From Nelumbo lutea (lineage: Eukaryota; Streptophyta; Magnoliopsida; Proteales; Nelumbonaceae): a stretch of DNA of 64,000 nt. The stretch's first letter is position 1. Each line of letters starts with the position of its first letter. Location of the stretch: assembly GCA_022828595.1 (NCBI GenBank), contig JAKGHH010000002.1:106823254-106887253 (forward strand), written 5' to 3'. Under the pieces are notes generated by a model. It was not told where the DNA came from. It ran no database searches and was given only the letters and a program-made list of their open reading frames with translations. Below are positions 33,826 through 43,422 of this stretch, in pieces. A program made the translations under genes and the position numbers.

Positions 33826-34983
33826 TCAATCTGAATTCACAAACTTAGCAGCCTCTTTCTTGATATCAATGTCAGCAGCTTGAAGCACTTTGGTTAGAAG
33901 ACTAAAGATGTCAAAATCAGTTACAGCCATTTTCAAAATAGAGGGAAGTGGAATCTGCTGCCCCTATATAAAATATAAGCAGATAGATTGAGTGCATAGA
34001 CAAAAGAGATCATAAGATGGCACCACACATAGAATTTCTAGAGACAAGATAAAAATGTGTGGATAGAGAGATATGAGTACCAATAAAAAAGGATGAAATT
34101 AGACATAGCAGGTCATGCCAAAGTTTCTCTATACTTTTCCCTTTTCATGTAAGAAAGGGAGTCTATGGAAATTAATTGTTTCATAAATCTCAAGACCTAC
34201 AAATGGAAAAAATAAATCTAAAGACCAAAGGATCGGTAAAAATGCTCACCTTTCCCAGTGGTCTCAAAGCTCAATCTAACGTTTCAGCTTAAGCTCTCAT
34301 ACGGACGCAACCATAGCTGACAGATTAGCAAAAATTGTATTTCAGAAAATTTATCACTCAACAAATCTTTAGACATTTCTATTGGTCTTCGTCATTAGAG
34401 AGCATTATTAGTAGTTGTCTTAGAAAAGATAAAGCTCATTTTCCCCTTTCCTAAAGTTATTGCTTACGACTACTTTTTTTGATCAATTGCTTACGACTAC
34501 TTGGCTAGCAGATTCCTTTTTTTTTTTTTTTGGTAGAAGGCTAGAAGATTGATGAATTCAAATCTCTTCGGTTCATAATCAGTCTCACATCAAACTCCCA
34601 ATTGCCCAGACATAATCCCAGAATTTCTACAAACAAATCATGGAAGAGAAACACTACAAATGCATAAACATGAAAGCGGGGAAGAATAGCAGAAACCACC
34701 AAAAACAAATAAAGGATCTAACAAATGCATAGCGGATCGAACCTGGAACTCTCAGTGGAGAGGGGAAACCCCTGCAAAACAGAGATGAGAAGGACCTTCG
34801 AGAACTTGTCGTGATGATTCTCGCCAATGGATCGAAAATCTTTGAAGAATTAACACTGCTCCGAAGATTCCTCGAGAAACGAGAGGCCTTAATGCAATAA
34901 TGATTCAAGGATTGCAGAAGGAATATGAAAAGATCTCACCGGAGGTTGTAGAATCTGACTTTTGTCGAGCTTATACCGATCAT
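33826..34983 (-). CDS. Putative short spliced gene of unknown function
   Basis: I do not recognise the product. Three candidate exons keep one frame. Exon 1 (34983-34940) begins with ATG after TCCGGCGAG, reads MIGISSTKVRFYNL and ends at a GTGAGA donor. Exon 2 (34771-34743) follows a good acceptor (TCTGTTTTGCAG) and ends at a weaker GTTCGA donor. Exon 3 (33963-33826) follows TTTTATATAG, reads QQIPLPSILKMAVTDFDIFS then LLTKVLQAADIDIKKEAAKF, and stops. The total would be about 70 residues. Alternatively exons 1 and 2 are 5' UTR and translation starts at MAVTDFD, or the exons lead the ceramidase gene far downstream on the same strand. The splice sites and promoter-like context support transcription more than they support this exact protein. 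Confidence 0.35.
34476..34485 (-). mobile_element. Micro-retroinsertion, 10 bp with 17-bp TSD
   Basis: ATTGCTTACGACTACTT is duplicated exactly at 34459-34475 and 34486-34502, around TTTTTGATCA (minus strand TGATCAAAAA). This is the clearest case of the class in the window, since 17 bp of exact duplication is unlikely by chance. Confidence 0.75.
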
Positions 34984-35170
34984 CTCGCCGGAGCAGATGG
35001 GTATTGAGAAAACCGGGGGGGGAAAGGAGGTGGATGCTAGGATTTTAGTGGGAGGAGAGTGCGTGTGGCGCGATTCGAATCAAGACGCCCGAGTCCGAAC
35101 CCCTTTGCAGAAGAGAGCGCGTCCTCAGTACATGGGCCCATTGTTTATAAATTATAGTTTCGACTTTCGA
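34984..35170 (-). promoter_or_regulatory. Candidate promoter of the 33.8-35.0 kb gene
   Basis: On the minus strand a TATA-like ATTTATAAAC (about 35152-35143) is followed by a palindromic TGGGCCCA (35140-35133). GGCCCA words are common in promoters of plant housekeeping genes. A pyrimidine-rich leader (CTCTCCTCCC, CCTCCTTTCCCCCC) then leads to the candidate ATG. GC content is higher here than on either side. Confidence 0.4.
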
Positions 35171-36066
35171 TTCGAACCAGTTTCGTTTCTCATAAACTGG
35201 GCACATCTCTGGCTGATGAAAATACAATAAACTCTACTTGTATCTTTGAATTGTATCGAGTGACGTATGGTTGTTTTGGTGATTTAAATCACATACTTAA
35301 GTTTTCTTGCATTACGTGGTCCAATTTTGGTTGTGCCCAAATCACTCTTGGATTTGGGAAGTTTTTTTGGGTGATAAGAAAAGAGTTCACTATGATGCCG
35401 GATAAATATGATATCGGAAAAATTTACAATCAATCAACCGATATCATAAGTAATCAATTAGGTTTTCATCAAAATTCGCAGGATTGTGATTGGTTGATAT
35501 CATGTAAAAACAGAAAGACCCATGTCAAAAAGGCATGATATCGAAAAATCTTACTCTTTTCAGCATCATATGTCTTTTTAATATTATAATTTTTTTGGAA
35601 TTATTGATATGCAATGTTTTAAAAAAGATAGACGGTTTCATTATATGGTCTAAACGGATGGCTTGTTCTGACAAAATAAATCAAAAAATAAAAAATAGTA
35701 ATTAAAATTTAAAAGCAGCTAAAATCATTGAACGAGTCGAATGGATTGGCGGTTTGACTGCTTGGGTTAATAAGTCATTGATTGATTCAACGGTTTTGTG
35801 ATCATGAACTAAATTTGGGATAAAACGGAACCGATTGCTTAGATAGTTCTTAGGTCGAATAGTCCAACTATCCGGGTCAACAGCGGCTCAAAAATCATGT
35901 TGATATGTGTGGACGTAGTCACACTCTGGACTGGACAATTGACCAAGAACCCGGTGACCAGTTTGGTTTTCTTTTCTATCTTTTGAATGCCAGTAACCTG
36001 TCCCTCGATCCATAACCCCACCAAGATATGCAGCTGCAAGTTCCAGCACCATATCCCCAATTCTTA
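35171..36066. other. No gene seen
   Basis: AT-rich; the frames present do not resemble known proteins. The words GATATCGGAAAAATTTAC and GATATCGAAAAATCTTAC at about 35412 and 35538 are related direct repeats. Confidence 0.4.
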
Positions 36067-37111
36067 TGTTGCATTTGGAAGCATTGTAAAATCCGGTTGT
36101 AATTTTACACTTTGGTTTAGTTTTACAGCTATTTGGTTGGAGTGTAAAATAAAAACGAATATTGATGTAAGCAAGCTTTCTGATAGATTTTTACTTCGAG
36201 AAAAATACATCAAAAAAAAATCTGTAAAAACCTCTTCTCATCTCTCCATCGGTGTAAAGGTAGCTCTCCCACTAATATCTCCCTTCCTCGGTGCTGCTAC
36301 TTCTTGGTGGGTGTGATATTCTCTCTCTATCTCTCTATCCAAGAACAACTGTTGCGGCAGCCTCCATGACCTCAGACATCTGGTTGCGATCATGATCACG
36401 ACCTTAGTCGGTCGGCAACCACCACGATGCGACATCCAAGATTCCAAGATGGAATCAGTTGGTCAACAGTGAAAACTCAAACATGTCTTGGACAAGGGAG
36501 AAGCACCAAAGAAGCTCTAGTTTTCGATCCCAAAAACTAGAGTTTTCAAACATGTCTGCAACTACATGGTTTGGAGTAGCACCAAAGAAGCTCTAGTTTT
36601 AGATCCCAAAAACTAGAATCTCAGTCTATAAGCTTAAATCCTATGAAACTCTTATCACATGTGCAGCATATTTCGATCCCAAAGCTAGATTTTGATCCCA
36701 AATTGATTTATCATGGGTTTTCCTATTACCAGATTTTGTCTCTACAAAGCTCTTGTTCTTTCTCATGTTTTACCTTTTAATTTCTTGCAAATATTTAACA
36801 TTAACTCATCATTCATCCACTGGTTCGTTAGAGAAAAATAGGGGTTCTTGTTCTATGATGAAAACAATAAGCATTTATCTCAGCTGCAACTTTTTAGGCT
36901 TTTGAAGATCATGCTCAATGTTGGACATGGAAAAAATAATAAGAGATTGAGGAATCAAAGAATTAAGCGACACTACCTTTTACATCAACCATTCAAACAC
37001 ACTAGAGTGTAAAATGAATATAAAACTGGTTTACTTTTTACACTAAAAAATCTAACCATTGTAAAACTACATCAGAGTAATTTTGTATTTACACCACAAA
37101 CAAACACAGCC
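36067..37111. mobile_element. Possible PIF/Harbinger-like MITE, about 1.0 kb, TSD TTA
   Basis: TTA lies at 36064-36066 and 37112-37114. The ends are imperfect: TGTTGCATTTGG at the left against GGCTGTGTTTGT inverted at the right. Subterminal parts share many GTAAAAC/GTTTTAC words in inverted orientation (for example AGTGTAAAATAAAAACG at left and TAGAGTGTAAAATG at right). No transposase is seen. A 3-bp TSD is weak evidence, so this call is tentative. Confidence 0.4.
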
Positions 37112-37744
37112 TTAGTGGTGCAAATCAGGTAACTAGTTTTAGGATTTTACACATCGGACTTCGAGTTTTCGAGCCAGGCCCATTCAAGTTTTCATAAAAT
37201 ACCAACCCGAGCCCACCCGAGTTGCACTCCCAGTCTCCTACCAAATATATTATAACACCTGCTTTTTTTGAACCGTTTCTTTTATTTTTTTTTTTTCAAA
37301 CCAAATTCAGCCAAAGGTGATTGTTTTGTTAAAAAATAAAATAATATCATGGTTATCATGTTTTACCATTTTGTCATCCGTTCTATTTAATTTTTTAAAA
37401 AAAAAAAAAACCGAAGAAATAACACTGTTTTCTCTAATTTTTTTACATACTCAGCTCATTTAATTTTTACAAAATTTGGCTTCAAAATTCAAAATAAAAT
37501 TCAAAATAAAGATTCTAACATGATTTAAGGCCTATATTCCTTCCTCTAACATATTATATTCTTTCCTCTATTTCTTATTTTTCATACATAATTTTTTAAA
37601 GGCCTATACATTTTTTTTTTACAAAAATATGGTTATAGAAATTAAACAACTACCTCTTGAAATATATAAAATTGCAGATTTCGAAGCTCATAAAGAAAAT
37701 TCTAAATAAATGATGGAGAATGATGAGGGGTAATTTGGTCCAAC
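37112..37744. other. No gene seen; AT-rich
   Basis: Several A and T runs; no feature recognised. Confidence 0.45.
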
Positions 37745-38355
37745 TTATTAGCACGCATATACGTGGATCGACCCGATGACTAGATGACTCATCATTTCCT
37801 GCCACCTTAGTAGGCCAAGTCAGCTCGGGTACCTTAGGCACCTCAACCAAGACCGAGGTCCAAGCATTTTGTGATGGCTTGACCTATAGAGGTGACATGT
37901 AGCTGATTTCTAAAAGATAGCCAGCTATCTCCAACCTCTTTGGGATCACGCCACACGTCAGCAAGCCTTATCCTTATCCCACCCAAATCGGGCGGACTCG
38001 ATAAGCCTTATCAGCTCACACAAAGTCCATGTCCGAGTGTGGAACGGACTCCTAGTAATGCAGATTGGGGATTTCAGAGGTGTTTTTTAATACCCACGGC
38101 AGCTCACCTATATAAGAGCTCCAACCCCAACATTATAAGGTACGCACGATTATTTGCTCACTAGCTCTCTAGCTACAAATTCTTGAGCTCGCAAACTCCA
38201 TACGCTAACTTAAGCATCGGAGTGCCCACACTGGGTAAGCCACCACGGGTTCTCTGAATGTGCTTTCTTGCAGTTCGACCAGCCATCTAAGTAGACCGAC
38301 GTCTAAACTGTCATCCAACTAAGAGCAACCAAATCATGCACTATCAGATAACATA
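37745..38355 (+). repeat. TAT-like gypsy LTR, solo or truncated
   Basis: It matches 39016-39644 in order: ATCACGCCACA against ATCATGCCACA, then CCCACGGCAG, a TATA box (CTATATAAG), GTACGCACGATTA, ACTTAAGCATCGGA, and the end ATCATGCACTATCA. No primer-binding site follows it, so no internal region belongs to it. Confidence 0.7.
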
Positions 38356-38741
38356 TTCTCATATGATGAATTGAAAAACCCATTGGAAACCAAACAAATG
38401 GAATCGGCAAAAGAAGACCAAATATCCGAACAACTCACCAAAGATACAGTTAAAGAAGAAGTATTGTAGTATTGGCAGTCATAGAAGACATAAAAGTGTG
38501 AAAGATTATTATGCTTATTTCATGAATAGGTTTCTTTTCATTTACTGAAATGTACATAGAGCAGCACTCGTTAGAAGTATATATAAGGGTAATGGGTTTC
38601 TAGTTTTAGAGAAAATACCTTGTTTCCTATCCTACTTAAGCCCCATAGGATATCATAAAGAGATTTAATGGATGCACATTAGGTTCAATTTAGTAAGAGT
38701 ATAAACGTATATTGTATTTGTATTTTTTTCCAAATTGAGCA
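38356..38741. other. No gene seen
   Basis: AT-rich spacer between the first LTR and a MITE-like repeat. A short open stretch near 38400-38470 is rich in lysine and glutamate codons but has no recognised match. Confidence 0.35.
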
Positions 38742-39001
38742 TTTAGCTTGTGTTTGGTTGCAATGCAATTTTATTTGCACTAGTACAAATGCTTGGGAGT
38801 GCAAATGAAAAAAATATAAAATCTTCTTCAATTTTTTTTGGGTTTTACTTGATTTTGCTTCATATTTTAATGTACTTCATTTGTACTATAATCAAACAAA
38901 ATAAACTAAAATTTGAAACAAAAATAGATCAGAATTTACACTTAAATCATTTACATTGCCATTGTTTTGCATCAATGCAAATTTATTTGCATTGCAACTA
39001 A
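38742..39001. mobile_element. Short MITE-like inverted repeat element, about 260 bp
   Basis: The left end GTTGCAATGCAATTTTATTT is matched, inverted, at the right end by GTTGCAATGCAAATAAATTT. Internal sequence is AT-rich without coding potential. No clear TSD was assigned. Confidence 0.6.
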
Positions 39002-39015
39002 TGAGGGATAATTTG

Positions 39016-39644
39016 ACATGACCTAGTAAGTAAAGGTCACGTGGATGCGATCTACCGTAGGATGACAACTCAACAATATGATCCTAGTCAACAATTTTCA
39101 GAGCTCGGGTGTTTGATCACCTCGACACAAAGCCACCTCGGCATAAAGGCACCTCGACACCTAAGCCAGTTTAGGGCCCAGGAACCAAAGTGACACGTAA
39201 TCGATTCTAGAAGCTTCCCAATGGACTCCAAACCTCATGGGATCATGCCACATAATGATAGACCTTATCTTCTCCCCGCCCGGATTGGGCAGTAACGATA
39301 GACTTCATTGACTGATACGTTACTCCCCGACTAAAGTGGAAACAAATCTAATCTACTCAGAACGAAGATCCCGGAACTGTTTCATGAGACCCACGGCAGT
39401 TCAGCTATATAAGGGCATCAACCTCTCCAGGGCCCAAGTACGCACGATTACTTGCATTCAAGCTCTCTAGCATTCAAACTTTAGCTCACAACCACAGCAA
39501 GAATACTAACTTAAGCATCGGAACAACCTCCCCGGTTCGTCCACCCCGGTCTCTCTGATCCTTGTTTTGTAGTTTGATCCAACTCGCCAGGTGAGCACGT
39601 CCAGGCAACCTTCCAGTTAGGAGCTTCCAGATCATGCATCATCA
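39016..39644 (+). repeat. TAT-like gypsy 5' LTR
   Basis: Ends ATGCATCATCA, directly followed by the primer-binding region. A TATA box (TATATAAGGG, 39406) and a conserved GTACGCACGATTA block suggest where transcription starts. Similar in order to the LTR at 37745. The left end is approximate. Confidence 0.75.
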
Positions 39645-39663
39645 ATTGGCACCATCTGTGGGA
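39645..39663 (+). promoter_or_regulatory. TAT-type primer-binding region
   Basis: ATTGGCACCATCTGTGGGA, a variant of the ATTGGCGCCGTCTGTGGGA seen after the 5' LTR of many TAT-clade gypsy elements. Confidence 0.75.
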
Positions 39664-40377
39664 AACAATCGAAAGGTCATCCCAATCCTAGTTATAATCT
39701 CAGTCCCAATCTCAACCTCAATGGCATCATCCAGCCATAGCGGAAAGAGCAACATGAACATCACTGGGGGGCAAGAGCAGCAAACAGTCACTCCCTAGGG
39801 TTCCTCAGTGACTATCGGCCAATTCACCATTCCCTTGACTATCTTCGGGGTTCCATCACTGTTCGTGCTGCAAACTACCCAACAGGTGAGTGTCTTGCTC
39901 CCCCAAGTGAGCGTTGTATTCTCGGAACCTTTCGTGGTCCCCCTAGGGTCGAGCGCTCCCAGTTCAATGACTTGTCCAGAATGACTGAACAATGCAAATT
40001 CAAATGCAGTGGATCCATCAATTCCAGTAGCTTCAGCAGTACTATTTCTATCAATAGTACCAACAACAGTTCCCACCACTGTAACTGAACCAGTTGGCAA
40101 ATCATCATCAAAGGCAAACTCAAAACCAGAATCAACACCGAGCTCATCAAAACGTTGGCTAGTCCCCTGCCCGCACTGAGAGAACTTTGTAGGTACCGAT
40201 TCCTCCCTCATGATGGACCCCCTTGTGGGGTATAGTAGGCAACTGGCGTACTCCCCGTGCTTCCCAAAGAGAAAGCTCAAACCCAGCCAGCTCAAGAGGC
40301 ACAGTTAGCAAGTTCCACATCAAGGTAACGTAGATCGTCAACTCGGGGCCCAAGGCGCGGGCTCGAGAGGAGGCCCC

Positions 40378-41595
40378 TTGATTCCCTGCGACAGCCAACA
40401 CTGGACACGTGACGAAGAAGCGACAAGGAGAACCCCTGAACCACCTCACCCTACCATTCGAAGTAAGATTGAGATACTTGACAACACTGAGGCTGGTAGT
40501 ACAAATGTTGAACCACCAAAGAAGCAACAGCGACAACGTCACAAAACTCGCCGTTCATCGGTAAGGAACGATCCACCAGTGAAGCCTAGCCATCCAGTGG
40601 ATCAAGGTCGAGAAAGAGAGGAGGTGAGCTCAGTGGCCACAAGAGCGGTGCCTGCTCTGTTGAGTCGGCCATCCCCCCTGTCACCCAAGCTCTTAGCGGC
40701 CCCAATGTCGAAAGATTTCAAGGTACCGCTGCTAGATAAGTATGACGGGTCTTCTGATCCCAATGATCATGTAGATGCATTCTAGTTCCAGATGCATCTC
40801 GTCAGGGCCGATGAGGCTTGCATGTGTGTGGCTTTCTCCACCACATTCAAAGAAGTAGTTCAGACCCGGTATAGAAACCTCGTGCTAGGTTCCATCAGAA
40901 GCTGGGGCGCAGTTCATATACATGTTTATGGCCCACTTCATCACCAGTAAGAAGTGCTCGAAGTCATAGGAGAGCCTTCTGAATGTGGTGCAGAGGGAAG
41001 GAGAGTCAATTCGAAGCTACATCAAGCATTTCAATGAGACATGCTTGTAGATACCAAACCTTGACCCAGCGATACGTCTCACCGTAGTGCGAAAAGGAAT
41101 CACTCATAAAGAGTTCAAGTGGCACATTGTGACCAATAAGCCAAAAAACATCATCGAGTTCCTTAAGTTGGCAGATCAGTTCATCAGTGTACAAAAGAGG
41201 AAATAAACCAAAAAATTGACAACCAGCAAGGTGAGAAGAGGAAGAGAGAGGAAGAATGAACGAACAACAACAAAAGGAAAAAGAACAAGTCCCCGAGCTC
41301 GAGGAGTAAGTCCCCATCATGAAGTTACAGGTCAAGTCCACATTCCAAGACCTTGCCAGTAGAATGAACCAACTACACTCTCCTTAACGCGAAGCGAGGA
41401 GAGATCTTAATGACCATTAAAGACTCCTCCATCATCAGATGACCACATAGGCTACGGGGAGACCCAACCACCAGAAACCCAAATGCTTATTGTCACTTTC
41501 ATCGGGACCATGGTCATAACACGGAGAATTGCAGAAACCTCCAAGACGAGATTGAAGAAGTCATCTGCTGAGGGTATTTGAAGAGATTTCCCTCT
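40378..41595 (+). pseudogene. TAT-like gypsy gag, with stops and frameshifts
   Basis: The frame 40378-40785 ends with SKDFKVPLLDKYDGSSDPND and a stop at DAF. Past that, family signatures lie in shifted frames: RADEACMCVAFSTTFK, VVQREGESIRSYIKHFNETC, TNKPKNIIEFLKLADQFI, and near 41490-41590 CHFHRDHGHNTENCRNLQDE with GYLKRF. These are the usual order for TAT gag. The 39.66-40.37 kb leader has no clear domain. No TAT protease or reverse transcriptase follows; from about 41596 the sequence is Athila-like. Confidence 0.8.
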
Positions 41596-42280
41596 TCTTG
41601 ACGCGATCCAACATATCCCGACCTATGCCAAGTTCTTGAAAAAGTTGTATACTCAAATGGTGGATCCATGATCGGCCCCACAAAAAATGATGCTCTTGGA
41701 AGATGTTAATGTAGCTCTCCTAAACCAACTTCCCCGAAATATGAAAGATCCTAATGCTCCTCTCATAAGTTGTGTCATCTCTGGAGTCACATTCGATCAT
41801 GCTCTATTGGATCTTGGGGTGAGTATAAATATGCTTTCCATCCTTTCATGATAGGTTCAGGATCGGCAAGTTAGAACCTAATCCGGTAATTCTACAACTC
41901 GCTGATTGGTCAAACAAGACCCCTCAAAGTGTTATTGAGGACATCATTATTAGGCTAGAGGGTTGTCACTTCCTAGTGGATTTCATCATCCCAGATATGA
42001 CCCTAATCGAGGAAATGAACCACATCCTAGTAATTTTAAGATGTCCATTTCAAGCATCGGCCAATATAAATATCAACTGTAAATCTGGAGAAATGGATAT
42101 TTCATTAGGGGAGTAGAAAGTCCGGTTAAACATTTTTAGTGCCTCTAAGTATCCAAAGCTAGGGGAAGATGAGTGCAAAGTGAATATAGTTAATGATCTT
42201 TTAGATGCCCTGTCTACCTCGTGGTTAGACCAATTTGAACATTGTCTATTGGAAGATAAAAGTGAGTTAGGGAGTATAGA
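41596..42280 (+). pseudogene. Athila-like gypsy gag end and protease
   Basis: Starts LLDAIQHIPTYAKFLKKLYT, the end of Athila gag, then VISGVTFDHALLDLGVSINM, where the family protease has LLDLGAS (D-L-G active site). KLEPNPVILQLADWSNKTPQ and IEDIIIRLEGCHFLVDFIIP follow, then LRCPFQA. Lesions include stops at about 41849 and 42115. No reverse transcriptase follows: after 42280 the sequence jumps to the Athila 3' region. It is a heavily deleted copy. Confidence 0.8.
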
Positions 42281-42846
42281 TGGGAACAATGCATGAATGT
42301 GTCCGGTTGAAGACGCTAAACTTAGCGTTGGTTGGGAGGCAACCCAATGTAGTTTTTAGTTGATTTTTGTTTGTAGCATTAGAATTATTGTTACTTTTCT
42401 TGATTCGAGACTGGGTGGCAGACCTTGAACCCCTTAAGAAAACACTATTCATTGTTCCTTTTGGCCCGAATCCTTATTTTGCATCATTCTAATCATGCCA
42501 TTAGGGACAATGGCATTTAAATTGGGGGTAAGGAAAGAGAGAGAGAAAATTTGAACAAAAATGAAAAACTAAGCCTTTAGAAATGAAGAATTAAAATTTC
42601 AAAATTTGTAAAAGTTTGTAAAATTTTTCCATTAAAATTGATTCCCAAATAGAAAAAGTTGAGGAAACTGATAAAAGAATATTGAATTTTGTAGAAATTG
42701 GTAGGAAGTGATTGGAGTAAAAATTGGTCTTATTTGAATATTGTCGAAACCGTTTGCCCCTGCCAAGATAAAAGAGAAAGATTGAGAAATTAGACAAAAA
42801 AATTTCAAATTATTAAGAGACAGTGGACTACCTTGAATAGTGTTGC

Positions 42847-42911
<65 letters not shown>

Positions 42912-43422
42912 AAAGGTCAATGGATACTCTAAACTAAGTAACCGGGTCTTTTCACCTAAGTCAAGTGTCAAGGTTCGCTTTAAGTGGGGAAAGGAATGCC
43001 AAAGACAATTACCTACCACTTAGTAACTAGGTCTCTTCACCTAAGGCAAGTGTTGAGATTTGCGTGAAGCGGTGGAAGGTAACAATAAAAATAAGTGTGC
43101 AAATCAAGTTCAGGGATAGATATCCATTGTAAAAAATGATAAGAAGAATACATGTCTGATTTTAAAAATCAATCCCAGCTTATCAAGACAGTCTGCAAAT
43201 GGAAGGGTAAATAAGATTTTTAAGTAAAGTTTCTATAGTATTCAAAGTAAGACAGTTTTACCACTTAAGCCCAATAGCGATCTATACAGAGTTTGAGAAT
43301 GTTAGAATCATGATGCTTGACTAATTTTGTCAAGGATGATCTTGAGATGGAAATGATCTCTATGCTTAGTGTAATTTTAAGGCTGCATTTCTAAGGGACT
43401 AGTAATGGTTAAGTTGGGGGTG
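42281..43422 (+). repeat. Athila-type 3' noncoding region
   Basis: Contains GTTGGGAGGCAACCCAATG and TTTAAATTGGGGGTAAGG, both frequent near the 3' end of Athila elements. Two related copies of a CTTCACCTAAG(T/G)CAAGTGT phrase follow (near 42950 and 43030). A polypurine tract AAGTTGGGGGTG ends the region at 43422. The last 240 bp are repeated at 55228-55467. Confidence 0.75.
42850..42908. repeat. (GA)n microsatellite
   Basis: About 59 bp of uninterrupted GA, inside the Athila 3' region. Confidence 0.95.

Noticed and set aside
35251..35538. 95-codon plus-strand frame
   Set aside because: No homology, no splice or promoter context, and ordinary composition for noncoding DNA here.
39795..40295. 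Long minus-strand frame (166 codons) opposite the TAT gag leader
   Set aside because: It lies antisense to the element, has no recognised domain, and long chance frames are common in this GC-richer stretch.
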